Positions 11,448 to 22,727 of a DNA stretch of 64,000 nt are shown here, piece after piece; position 1 is the stretch's first letter; every line of letters begins with the position of its first letter. This stretch comes from Arthrobotrys musiformis (taxonomy: Eukaryota > Ascomycota > Orbiliomycetes > Orbiliales > Orbiliaceae). The notes beneath the pieces were generated by a model. The model searched no databases, was not told where the DNA came from, and saw only the letters and a program-made list of their open reading frames with translations. The stretch lies in NCBI GenBank assembly GCA_036971715.1, contig JAVHJL010000006.1, forward strand, positions 2,666,001 to 2,730,000. Reading direction: 5' to 3'. Position numbers and translations under genes: made by a program.

Positions 11448-14071
11448 GTTTGAGGGTGGTTTTATACTCGGATTTTGGGATTTATTGACGAATTGACTGT
11501 CTATCTCCAAGTAAGTCGGGACTTATTTAACTATTTATATTTAACTAATCTTCGAATTGTTTTATGCTGAATACCTTCAATAAATCCGAATTTCGGAGTA
11601 TTCAAAATTATAGTTACTTCGTATCTTTACGGGTACTTAGGTGCATGCCCTGGAATCTGTTTAGATATAGGAATGTACAGGGCGTTTGGACTAACTAGTT
11701 AGCTAGGTAATTAGTGCCTAGATAGCACCGTTCGTCGAGACGAATCTCGATCGATCGATCGATTGACTATGGAATTTAAATTTAAAATAATAGGTTTAGA
11801 TACAAGTACCTCTAGGTACCGATTTAGATAGATACGAGTAAAATTATATCTACTACTACTATCGATGCATCTAGATATCTATATCTGCCTAGTCTCAAGA
11901 CCAGTCTAGAAGTCCACGTACGTATTCTGTAGTTGGTTTTTTTGTTGCACGTTGTATTGTCAGAAATGGCAGCTTTGGACGGCAATCCCCATCTATTATT
12001 GATATCTGCATATGATATCTTGTACTTTCTGCATCTGCGTGACGTCGTGAACTCATGAAGAAACGCCAACAAACAACTGTGGCCAATGCGACCTTCATCG
12101 CTGCAACGTTCCCCCAATCCAACTGTTCGATTTCAAGTGCCTTCGCTGGAAACTCCATTGATTGGAAGCCATTTTTCCTTGGGCTGCTGTTCGACTGTGG
12201 CTTTGCGCGAAAATCACGCTATCCGTGACGAGCCATCCCTGCTGGTTGTGATATTGTCCCCAAACTTTTTCTGACATGGGACTAAACTGGGCAAAGCAAA
12301 AAATAGCAACAGGCCATCGTCTTGGCTCTTCTCTTTCTTGGTCAATACCTTTTCGCCTCCAAAGCCAGACCACCTCCAAAGTCCCGCCTGGCGACGGGCG
12401 CAAAAGAGAGTTCGACGGATTTGGTTGAATCAGCATGACAGCGATGCATTAAATACTGTGCGACTGTCTTTTATCCTTAACGACTGACGCTATGATACAG
12501 TGATGATTACAGCATATATCTGTGGTTCTATATATATTTCCACCTCTCAATGCAAGGGCACCTCCTCGAGGTCTCGTCGTGGATTGCGGACTCTTTGACG
12601 CGGACAATAATACATACTAATATCAATATCACCAACTTAAGCCCTCAACATTCTCGTCAATGCAGATGCATGATCTGATCTGATCCCGCAAACCAAACAA
12701 ACTGTCACCAATAACAGCTGCAAGTCTCAAGCTTACGCAGGCCCCAGCTTCCTTAGCTTCCTTTCGGCTCTGTTGGGTGTTGCTAGGTGCGAAAAAAGGG
12801 CAGGGCTCCTTCTCAAGTCGACACAAACACTGCACAGCCGCATTTCTCCCTTCCAAACATCTCCAATCTCACTGCACTACACCAACATCCAACAAACATC
12901 CAAATCTGAATCTTGGGCCGCCGGCGGGATCGAGCTAGCTAAGCTAACGTCGCTTGGAGGTTATTTACGATTTATGTTTACGACAATATCAGAGATACCA
13001 GATTGTTGTTTCCTGGAAAATTTAACATATTGTTCGCTCTTGTTCGTTCGCTCAATCACCGGAGTTTTCTCTTCTCGTTTTTTTATGGGGATATCCGGAT
13101 AGCGCTGCGATACTATACATAAGACGTCCCCATCAAGGCTGACAGGATTCCCTTGATACTCACTCACCCTCTTGCAAACATACTTACATATCCTTGGATC
13201 CGGACCATTCTTACCCCAACATCAAGAAGCGGCGCAGAGAAAGGCTCATCAATAACTGTTACCCTTCAGCTTCCTCCCAAAATCGCTGCAGTGTGACGAG
13301 GCAGTTCGATTTCCGTGCGTCATCCTGGTTCTTGTTTGTTCTCGTCGACTCGTCAGGTCAGGTTTCGTTCTTATTTGATCGCTCCACGAGGATTGGTCGT
13401 CGTCGGTCAGTCGGTACCTTTTCGAGTTTCAGCCGCTACTAGGGAAGACATCGAAAGAGGGATTCTTCCTTCCTTCCTTTCTTTCCTTTTTCTTTTCTTC
13501 GATTTCTTTTTCCACCCCCGTCTTTCGCTTTTCAACAGTCTGGGGCATTTTTGGAGGGGACATATCTGCTTTTCCCAAGACATACGATGGAACCCAAGGA
13601 CGTCAAATCATGAAACTATTAACTGACGACCCTCTTCACGATACCGCATTCTACATTTGACCACGATCTTACCGATCCACCTTTTTTCCCTCCCTTGAAT
13701 TCCGATTAGTCCGAACCCTTTTTAACGAAATTGCCGTCTCTTTTTTGAGCTAGCTCCCCACTTTCGCTGTGTGTTTTCGGGGTTTTATTTTTGGATATTC
13801 AAATTCTTTGCCTTGCTATTACGAGCGTTCCGCACAGTCGAAGTCTTCCTCGCAAAAAGGATACCCACACGCCTTGTTGAGTTTCCAAAACCTCACGGCA
13901 CAGCACCTTTTACAACGAATTGCAAATCAAGCGTTTCCTTAACCGCCCTTAACATTTTTGCTGCAAAAATTTAAGTCAATATTATTTCCCCCCTGGCATA
14001 AGCACGAACTTTTCTCTCTGTTACAATTCATACTTTTGCTATCACCTTCATAGGCGGTAGATATTCTCAAG
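11448..14071. other. intergenic and long upstream region of the CFEM-like gene
   Basis: About 2.6 kb without a supported gene. A short CGAT tandem (about 11750-11765) is flanked by CTAGCTAG-type AT-rich DNA. The last kilobase before the CFEM-like gene has CT-rich tracts (strongest at 13468-13520, CCTTCC and CTTTTT repeats). These are usual in promoters and 5' leaders of highly expressed fungal genes. Several short ATG frames in that region could act as upstream ORFs if the leader is long. Confidence 0.4.
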
Positions 14072-15805
14072 ATGACCCACCACCGCCCTTCGAAACCTCA
14101 TAAACTATTACTCTCGCCCCTCGTCCTTTTATTACTGCCTACTTTAACACAGGCTCAGATAGCTAGCTATTTCCCAGCATACCTGAAATCCTGCATCGAC
14201 CGCTGCCAACCTCTTTGGAGTGCGAATTACGACTGCACGCTCTCCGGCCAAACCAGCGTCGACTGTCTCTGTCAATCGTCATGGGTCGAACAATTCTACG
14301 ATGGAGGCACTTGTACCTGCACATCCGACTTTGAGGCTCAGGAATTTAGGAATTGGTTTCAGGGGACGGGCGGGTGTAATGCTTATGTCGAGGCTAGGAT
14401 AAGGAGTAGTGAGACATCAGTTCCGACTTCTACAATTGAATCCAGTAGTAGCACTGAGGAGGAAACGACGACAACGTCAGAAAGAACATCTACAAGGACG
14501 ACAAGTAGTGCTGGTAGAACGACAACTTCTGATCCGGACTCGACTACTACCAGCGACTCGACATTTACAACTTCACCGGCGACGACAACGGGTACTGGGA
14601 CCAGAGGTAGCGATCAGGCCGGTTCCGCAACAGCGAGTCCAACGATTTCGGTACCGGATCAAGATTCATCATCATCATTCATCACAGAACAAAATAAAAG
14701 ATGGGTTATCCCCACAATCACAATCGGTGGATTAATCGTTGTCGGCGCCGGGATCTTTGCATTCTTATTCTTCTGTTGCGGGTTCTGTAGACGAAACGGG
14801 CGTGGGAGATACGCCAAAGCGCATAACCCTTCACTCGGCGGGAGTTCACTCGTTGCCGGTGAGGCCGGAGCCGCGGCAGGAGTGCTCGGGAAACGGAAAA
14901 AGAAACGAATGTGGCTATCCACCATCCCCTTCTTCGGCGTTAAGAAGAGCAGTCGTAGCGATGGGAGCGGTGATACACTCGTTGGGGATCCGTACGACTC
15001 ACAAAACCCCTATCAATCGGGTACCTCGATGATAGATACGGGATATTATGGTGCCGGGGCAGGGCTGATGGGATTGGGTGGTGCTGGAGCGGGATACGTA
15101 CCCTACCAACATGGAGCACCTTTACCGCCCATCGACGAAGTGCAGAGTATTGCCGAAAGCACGGTTACGAGGGATAGAGGATTACCCCACGCGAGGAGCC
15201 CGTTGGCGGAAGAAGACGAACCGTTTCAATTTGGATATGCCGAGCAACAGGGTGTTAGTACTTATAGTCCTGTGGGTAACGGGGGCAGGGAGAGTATGGT
15301 TCTTCCGCCTATGCCAGTTGCCCACCAGGGCGGTGGTATCAGCGGTGGGTTTGGAGAAGGGGCAGGGCTTATTGGAGCGGCTGTTACGACCGGTGGCGTT
15401 CCGGACGGGAGAAACCGGAGGGAAAACGGGGATATGTCGAGCTTTTCGAATCGTTATGAGGATCTAACAACTCGAAGGATGGATAGAAGGATGTTTGACC
15501 CCTTTGGAAACCCGATGCCCATGGCTATGGAAGGGGGAGGTGGTGTTATGATGATTCCTCGAAAGGAAGTGCGAAGTACGCCGACCACACCCGTTGGAGA
15601 GCAGGTTAGGAGTATGACAGTCAGCCCACCAGCCAGCACCGTTAGCATCGCCAGTAGTTCTGGCTTCGGCGGTGGTGGAGGCCCGTTAGCGGGTCGAGGC
15701 GCTGGGTTCTCGGGATTCCCCAGGGCACCGGCGCCAGCTGGTAGTGGATTATTCACACAACAGCCTGGAAGGAGACCCGGGGATTATTATGAAGATTATC
15801 GATAG
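14072..15805 (+). CDS. CFEM-like single-pass surface protein
   Basis: Intronless, 577 residues. An N-terminal signal peptide (a hydrophobic run rich in Leu, ending TLTQAQ near residue 29) leads into an eight-cysteine domain (about residues 40-105). Its spacing is C-x3-C-x9-C-x9-C-x-C-x13-C-x-C-x18-C, with Asp before the fourth Cys, close to the CFEM pattern. A Ser/Thr-rich, probably O-glycosylated stalk follows (about 110-210). Next come one transmembrane helix (TITIGGLIVVGAGIFAFLFF, about 215-235), a basic stop-transfer region and a roughly 340-residue Gly/Pro-rich cytoplasmic tail. The arrangement (Cys domain, mucin-like stalk, one helix, long tail) resembles fungal wall-stress sensors and CFEM-type receptors. 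A GPI anchor is unlikely because the tail is long. Function is inferred from architecture only. Confidence 0.8.
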   Translation: MTHHRPSKPHKLLLSPLVLLLLPTLTQAQIASYFPAYLKSCIDRCQPLWSANYDCTLSGQTSVDCLCQSSWVEQFYDGGTCTCTSDFEAQEFRNWFQGTGGCNAYVEARIRSSETSVPTSTIESSSSTEEETTTTSERTSTRTTSSAGRTTTSDPDSTTTSDSTFTTSPATTTGTGTRGSDQAGSATASPTISVPDQDSSSSFITEQNKRWVIPTITIGGLIVVGAGIFAFLFFCCGFCRRNGRGRYAKAHNPSLGGSSLVAGEAGAAAGVLGKRKKKRMWLSTIPFFGVKKSSRSDGSGDTLVGDPYDSQNPYQSGTSMIDTGYYGAGAGLMGLGGAGAGYVPYQHGAPLPPIDEVQSIAESTVTRDRGLPHARSPLAEEDEPFQFGYAEQQGVSTYSPVGNGGRESMVLPPMPVAHQGGGISGGFGEGAGLIGAAVTTGGVPDGRNRRENGDMSSFSNRYEDLTTRRMDRRMFDPFGNPMPMAMEGGGGVMMIPRKEVRSTPTTPVGEQVRSMTVSPPASTVSIASSSGFGGGGGPLAGRGAGFSGFPRAPAPAGSGLFTQQPGRRPGDYYEDYR

Positions 15806-17069
15806 GGTATTTTTTAAGTTCGGTCTCGTCGTTTTATGTTGGTAGTTTTCTTTACTTTCTTTTTATGTCGTGCCCTTTTTGGTCTTGATACCGGGTTCAC
15901 GTATATACCTCTTTTTGGTGGATCTGGTCTTGCATTTTTGGTTAGCCTTGTAGCATGGTATTCTTGAGTTTTAAGTTTATTTTATATCACGATCATGAAC
16001 ATCGAGGGGGTGGTATAGAGCCATCCCTTTGGTAATATTCTTGAGATTACTTTTTTCCCCCTTTGTCTTTCATATACGCCTGGATCATACTCCGATACGT
16101 CTTTGGCATGCCTGACATTTCAAAATTGAATTTTTTTTCAATTGCATCGACGATAGCGCTCACGTCTTTCTATCTTTTTTTGCGGATGGGGTCTGGTTGC
16201 GCAGTTGCATACAACATGGCTGGGTACCGCAGGAAAGAAACCGTTCCGTTTGCTTTGAAGTCACGACAGTAGCTTTTGGGGACAAAAGTCTGTGGAATTT
16301 TCCCCGCTTCTCTCTTCTTTTCTTTCTCTTTTTCTTTTCGACAGCGGATTAAATTTGAGATCTACTAGTATCTACTTAATTAGGCAAAAACAGAGGAGCG
16401 GGGGTACCTAAGGAGTTATATGTATGCCTTTTATAACTTAATTTAAAGTTGGATAACAGGTTAATTCCTTCCGCTTTTATTCGAAGCTATATAGCGTCGA
16501 AGCCAACTTTGATGTTACGACGCGCCTTCCTTGCATCGTTAACACACACTTATTTTTCGATTCTTAGAGTACTTTGAAGCAATAGCGATTAAATGATTAT
16601 TGTAATATATCTTTAATCTTTTCTAGCGCCCCCGTTTTAGTGTGACCACGCAAGTACGCCTTTCCGCCACAATGCACTTTCAAGTTCCGAGAAGGCGCGC
16701 GGATGGCGGAGAACGCCAACCTTGGTTGGAGGACCTTCAAATTACGTAAAGCAATGCTGCATTTGGGCGTAAATTTATATATATTCATACTTCGGAATAT
16801 ACGGTTGTGCACTATCCTGAGTATTACCATTTATTGACATTGATTTCGTACCTATAGCTACATCTTGCATGGGAGGCTGGTTTAGAGCAACTTATCAGCG
16901 AAGGGAGGCTTTTCACCACGACAATATATTCAAGCTCTCGAACGAAAGCAGGCTGACTTTTTGGGTGAATAATCTCGATTTAAATGACTAGCTACACATC
17001 GGCGCGCGTGGGGAAGGTACGGAGAGGATGGGGGAATGGCGTTAATACCCCTCTACTCGATTTCGGATT

Positions 17070-17087
17070 TATATATATATATATATA
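17070..17087. repeat. TA dinucleotide microsatellite
   Basis: Nine TA units in AT-rich intergenic DNA. A second TA tract occurs at 22065-22085. Confidence 0.8.
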
Positions 17088-17664
17088 CCTTTAAAATGTT
17101 GCGATCGTGCGAACTTACAAGCTAGCTAGCTAATACATATATCGATGGTAGTCTAGAACATAGGTTTGACGGGCGTCGACACCTAGTCCGATCTCCATAT
17201 GAAGACTTGGTCCGGAGAGGATCCCGTATAAGTCGCCAATGAAAGGGGATTTTCATCGGTCACTCTTTGTGCGGTCTAGTAGGTACGAGACCGTATTTTC
17301 GCCCTTTTTCTTTTTTTGTATAATATCATACATATACATACAAAATCAAACTATTACGGTTATAGTGAGACACCATCAATGCATCATGATTATACTATGA
17401 TTACGATGGCCGATGGAGACAGAATCGATCCTGCCATTTCCAACAAAGAGACCTTATAAATTTATAAACAGCCAAATAAATAGATCAATACATCAACAAA
17501 ACGAGTACATAAAATTATAAGAAAACTAAAAGCAAAAACTAAAAGCAAACCACAAGATTATTACACAAGAAAAGGAAAGGAAGATCAAAATAGATGGCGT
17601 TCGTTAACTTAACTTTGAGGTTGTGTATGGGAACATGATATCAAGTGCCGGCGGTCTGTGTAAC

Positions 17665-17688
17665 CGTCTCGTTTCGGAAGCCGAGACG
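17665..17688. other. 7-bp inverted repeat (hairpin)
   Basis: CGTCTCG at 17665-17671 is repeated inverted as CGAGACG at 17682-17688 around a 10-base spacer. An AA/TT extension is possible with one bulged base. It lies about 590 bp beyond the stop codon of the minus-strand secreted-protein gene, so it might be a 3' structural element. It may also be chance. Confidence 0.3.
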
Positions 17689-18277
17689 TTTTCCAACACT
17701 ACTTTAACATCCCCAACACATTTACCCTCTGCCTAATGCCTGCGCCTGGACTCGAGGTGCACGGGTGGTCTCGCGGTGACTCGAGGTAAACATTTGCCTT
17801 CGATTCGCGCGCCCCTTTCATATGCGTGTGTGCCTAAGGTGAAGAAAGGGAAAGCCAAGGAAAATGGCCGAACAAATGAAAGTGAAGATAGAACATACAA
17901 TTTGTCTCGAATCCAGACCCTGGGCATACAATGAACAAATGCAACTTGTGAGGTTTTGTAGCTTGAAAGAAGGCACTGAAAAGTAGATTGTCCTGACTTC
18001 AGTATACATATAATATACATATACATACATTGTAATAAGCTTTAAACACTTGAAAGAATATAATTTATTTTTGTTGATAGATAAATAGTAACGGGCGAGG
18101 GGAATCATCAGTCTCGGCACTAGAACAGCCTCGGGAATCATCCCCAAATAATAGTACAACCGGAAAACATCGTTGTAGAAAAAAGAAAAACATTTTGAAA
18201 ATTAATATGGAATTTATCAAGGGAAGAGCTAGATGGAAGGAAAAAATAAGCCCTGACTTCCCACATCCCTTGATTCC

Positions 18278-20335
18278 CTACTCCTCTCTCTCACAGAAGC
18301 AGATATTTTCACAATATTGGAGTAGCGGTTTGGCACCAGGTGGTGGCGCTCTACAGTCGTATACCAGTTCTAGCGGATCTTGGGGATCGGGGACACACCC
18401 GCAATTTCTCTGACAGAGTTGAATGAGCATTTTATATTGTTTCGGTGGCTTAGCTTCACTGGTTGGAAGAATCTCGGTGACGCCCGCGACAAGTGTGGCC
18501 TCGGCCCAGTCCAAACAGACTCCAGGAACTGGCTTAAAGATGTCGGTCTTGGTAGGGGGGAGGGTACCTCTATTGGGATAATTGCTTATATCTCCGGCAA
18601 GGGTCTTGCGAGGATTTAGGGACTGGTTTTCTGGAGCTGGAGTATAATTGGAGTTTTTGGTCTCCCGGTCTGCTGAAGGGGATGGTCCTACAGGGACGTA
18701 TTCATCTTCTCGACTTGCCCGTTTAAAAAACCCGGAGGCGCCTGAACCACCCATACCATTCCCAAAGAAACCGCTGCCCGAACCGCTACCAGGGCCTCCG
18801 AACCCACCGAACCCACCTCCTCCAGGTCCGTCGTTGAATCTATCTCTAGGGGGCCAGTCGGAATCGAATGGTCCGAATAAAGTCGGCGGCAATTGACCTT
18901 CTTGTGGCAATTCCCCTCCCTCTAGCGCGGCTTCATTACCATAACCGAAGAACCAGTTTGCAGGATGTTCTGGTCTGAATAAAGGAGCCGGAGGCGGCAA
19001 TACATGTCCCGGTGGCAACCTGTATCCTGGTGGCACTTCATCTTCCGGCGGCAGCTCCTCTCCCTCTTCCGCGGCTTCATTACCACCATCTCCGGCCCCG
19101 CCTGAAAAGCCTATCGGGAATGGGATCTCGGGAAACCCCATAGCTTCTGCAAAATGTTGCCACTCCCAATTGGAGTGTCGATTCCTTATATACCGAGGTA
19201 TTGCGTCTATAGCGGCCTGCCATTGACCAGCAGTAGGATTACCGACTGCCGTAGGCCGGGGTTGCCCCAGTTGTACATCGCAGTAGCAGAGATACCAAGC
19301 TCTGCACCTACTAGCTATATTAGGGCTGCAGCCATAGTGTTGGCGGGGCGGTTGACCGAATTCCGACGGTGACCGTGGACCTGCTTCGGGGTCATTTCCA
19401 TCACACATGCAACCGTATACACAATTAGAGATAAGGGCTTGAATGTTATGCCTAATCCGGTCCCTGGACTTCCCCTGTAATATCGAGGCTTGGAAATCGG
19501 GGCGCTTGAACGCCCGCCCACCCCGGCCAATTATAACCGGCCAGGGATGATTTCGTGGGAGATCTAACAAGGTGGCAGGGGTGGCGCACTTGATTTTAGG
19601 GTACTCCTGATAGAAGAACTGAGGCCCTAATTGATTCCCATAGCGCTTGTCCGTAGCTTCCGATGATGGCAACCTCGCTTCGAACTCTGTAGCAAGCCCT
19701 GGGGTCGGAGGTGATTTGCTCCGGAATTTCTCCACACTAGCATCTAGTGGTGCTTTGTCAATGATTATTGTAGATGATTGATTGCTTGCGGATGCCACTT
19801 GCGAAGCTGCCTTCCCTGTCGGGGATGTTGTGGCAGAAAGCTTCATTGGTTTTGTTGGCGAGTCTTTAAATTTAAGTTCGTTTCTACTATCTAGAAAACT
19901 TGTAGGGACTGGGTTTTCGAGGCGGCGAGTGGCCCTGGAACTACTTCGAGTTGTAGCATTCGACCCAATATTCTTCGCTCTTTCCCTCCCGGAAGGCTCT
20001 CCAGAGGCTACTAGGGATGGTGGTATCGTTGCCTGCGGGGCCTGCTTGATCTATTTAACGTAAAATTAATACTATTCCAACTTTTGGGCGTATTATATCT
20101 TGTCTTTGCATAAAGGCGGCGGCTGATGCGCTAAACATACCTTTTTAGACTCGTTAGGTTTGTCTGGCTCTGGAACCAAATATGTAGAGAGAGGGTTTGG
20201 GCTGGCAGTAGAACTGTCCTTTCGTTGCAGAGTATTTGTGGTTGAAGACGCTACCCTATCTTGTGGGTCTAGAGGAGCCATGGAAACACTCGCAATAAGG
20301 ACATTAATGATTCCAAGGATGAGGAGGTACCTCAT
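18278..20335 (-). CDS. secreted CxxxCxC-module protein of unknown function
   Basis: The model has two exons: 20335-20141 (65 codons) and 20050-18278, with a 90 bp intron (GTATGT...AAATAG). Phase 0 gives 655 residues. The first exon encodes a clear signal peptide (MRYLLILGIINVLIASVSMA). The mature protein is long, polar and Pro/Gly/Glu-rich, with repeated PPG and LPPE motifs (about 19020-18900) and a Gly/Ser-rich block (about 18840-18740). Two cysteine modules stand out. A central one begins NCVYGCMC and closes with CRAWYLCYC. A C-terminal one begins LCQRNCGC and closes with YCENICFC. Both start C-x3-C-x-C and end in C-x-C, so they look like diverged copies. No catalytic motif is visible. A secreted wall or effector-like role is possible but unproven. 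Confidence 0.75.
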
Positions 20336-20412
20336 GATTGCTTTGGTAGATTGTTCTTATGGAAAGACTAAGCTACTGGCATATATATACTATAGGTCCC
20401 AGCGAACCTAGC

Positions 20413-20418
20413 TTTATA
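20413..20418 (-). promoter_or_regulatory. TATA box of the secreted CxxxCxC gene
   Basis: TATAAA on the minus strand within TTTATAAAG, about 80 bp upstream of the start codon at 20335. This leaves room for a leader of about 45-50 bases. Confidence 0.45.
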
Positions 20419-21862
20419 AATCACTGCCAACGTTAATATTATAATGATGGGGCAATGGCTTAGAGATGGATCTTTCACAAGCAATCTAGTGGTGATAGTG
20501 GATATTTTAAAGGGCCTAGATCTCGAGATACGCTGTTAAAATACTGGAATAGTGCATTTGGTGCATGCACCAGTAACGCATCTGGGCGTGTGGGCTCTTA
20601 ACTTGAGGATGAATACATCAACAAAAAGTATGGAGCATGGAGGTGTTGATTCCAGTAATCTATAGAGGTGGCGATAGAAATATTAAGCCTCTGTAGCCTG
20701 TATAATATGAGGTTGAAATCTAGCAGAATTACGTCGCTGGGATGTACCAGCAGAGCTGAGAGATTTAGTACCTTCAAAGTATTGATATATACATTTGGGT
20801 CAATGGAGTTTGGCTCTAGAGTGTAAAGATGTCAGCATCTGGTTTGCAAGACAATTAGCCTCGAATCCAGGCGCTGATGGAGACAATGCAAGATCTTAAG
20901 ACAATGTTAGCGTCGCTTTGTGCAACTGCATGTGAGGATGTGGCGTAGTTACTGTTGGCTACCGAATCATTCGGCGTTGCATTTACGATATATTCAATGT
21001 TATCTATGTAGGTGCATGAGCATACGGTACGAGGGGGTACCGGTGCCCGCGCCGTGGTAAAGCTGTGCATCGATATCCCTAGGCTTAGGTATATTCGAGT
21101 CTACTAAACGTGGGACTTCGAGGCCTACGTATATACTAGTACTATAGTCTTGGGTTGCGAACGCGGTCCACACCTGCTCGGCGTATATACTAGCTACTTG
21201 CTGCCAATTATAGGCTACTCTGAAATAGATCGAACTTCGCAGGCTTCAGGAGGGTATACGGACAGAATAATAGTAGGTACAAATTCGCAACATTGGTTAT
21301 TGTTGGACATGCATGAGACGGACTCGATCGACTCGGGGCTGGTTGGAGGTACGTATATTGACATATATGTTTGTATATAGTTATTGCGCAGCATGTCTCA
21401 TGCCCAGGCATGGGGGAGCGATATCGTGAATTCCAATACAGTGTCGAGGCTATATATCGGTCAGACGATAATATGCGTGGGCTACGCATTATATTTGATT
21501 GCTTTTTATTCAGGGGCTTCATCCAACTGGTAGCTAGTTGGAAAAAAATTAAAACCGTGGACGTTTGCGCGCATGCGGCTATCTATATCGATAGCTATCA
21601 ACCCTATGGATCTAGCGCCCCCTTTGTGACGTCTGGAAACGAGACCGGATCTAACTCAAAAATCTGAACAGTACTGGGAACACACATATGTTGTAAATCA
21701 TATGAGTAGAGGTCGCAATTGAATTAAATCACTGCTTCTGCGCCGAGTCGCGGTTGCGCAGTCGCTGCATAGCTCTATATACATAGGAAGGCTAGCGGGA
21801 ACTGCGAGTAGGGGCCTTTTCATACTTAGGTAAATCCCCTCTGGGGGTAAGGGTCCCAAAAT

Positions 21863-22167
21863 CTGTTGTTTTTGCTGGAAGATTCTATGAAAATTATTAT
21901 AATTAAGTACTTACTAACTAGTGTGAATATAGAATAATAGTAGCTGTAGTAGCTGTGTTACTAGTGGTAGTGGTGATCTCGGTGCAGTCGGGGTTGAATG
22001 CTAGTGGGTGGCAAGTTGTTGCTAGAGGATTCTATGAAAATATTATAATTAATTACTAGTATGAATATATATATATATATATATAATAATAATAGTTTTC
22101 GTAGTCTTCGTAGTTGTAGTATTAGTGGTAGGGGTTGATCTTGGTGTAATCAGGGTTGAGTGGCACC
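21863..22167. repeat. two diverged tandem copies of a ~150 bp unit
   Basis: Copy 1 (about 21863-22013) and copy 2 (about 22014-22167) share GATTCTATGAAAA, ATTATAATTAA, ACTAGT.TGAATATA, AATAATAGT, GTAGT and GGTGATCTCGGTG/GGTTGATCTTGGTG in the same order. Copy 2 has gained a TA microsatellite (22065-22085). No coding potential is seen, so this is probably a local duplication of non-coding DNA. Confidence 0.7.
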
Positions 22168-22727
22168 GGCACCGACTACCAAGTATTTGAGTCCAACATA
22201 ACCCATGAATCTGCAATATTATAATTCATCAGTTATATCGGCGAAGTGAACAAACTTAACGGGGTTGCATCTCACAGCTGTGGCCGTCAAAGCTACTTAA
22301 GTTTGCACAAAGTAGATATATGTATCGATATCTGTGTAGCATGTAGTCCTGATATCGATAACTAGAGTGAAGCGTAGAGGAAATATCCGAAACCCAACAC
22401 TCAATGTGCCGCGAGGCTGAGAATACCCAAAGCTTTGAAAAAGAAACTGATCGGCCTCAAAGGTTAAAAATTAAGGGGACGGGGGTATACAGCTGTGCAG
22501 TAGACAACCAACTGCACTAACAGAATCACGCAAACCATAGTACTATCCTACATCAGCGCTCAAAGCATCGAAACAAAACCCGTGCGCATGTTGACGCGAC
22601 AAAGTATAACCTGAGATAAAGCAGCGTTGAAGAAAGAAAATTTAAAGGAAGAGGGAAAAAACATAAAGGTATAAAATTAAAACAAAACAGAAGTGAACCT
22701 AAAAATTCGTAATCCGTAAATCATATA

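Larger units (their letters stand above)
15806..18277. other. intergenic between convergent genes
   Basis: About 2.5 kb between two genes whose 3' ends face each other. It is AT-rich, with a TA microsatellite at 17070-17087 and a hairpin at 17665-17688. A GC-richer patch at about 16620-16760 carries only a short frame without recognisable domain. No gene supported. Confidence 0.4.
20336..22727. other. intergenic, contains a diverged tandem repeat
   Basis: About 2.4 kb without a supported gene. It includes the promoter of the CxxxCxC gene and a two-copy tandem repeat (21863-22167). The remainder is AT-rich with scattered CTAG-type palindromes. Short frames are not convincing. Confidence 0.4.
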
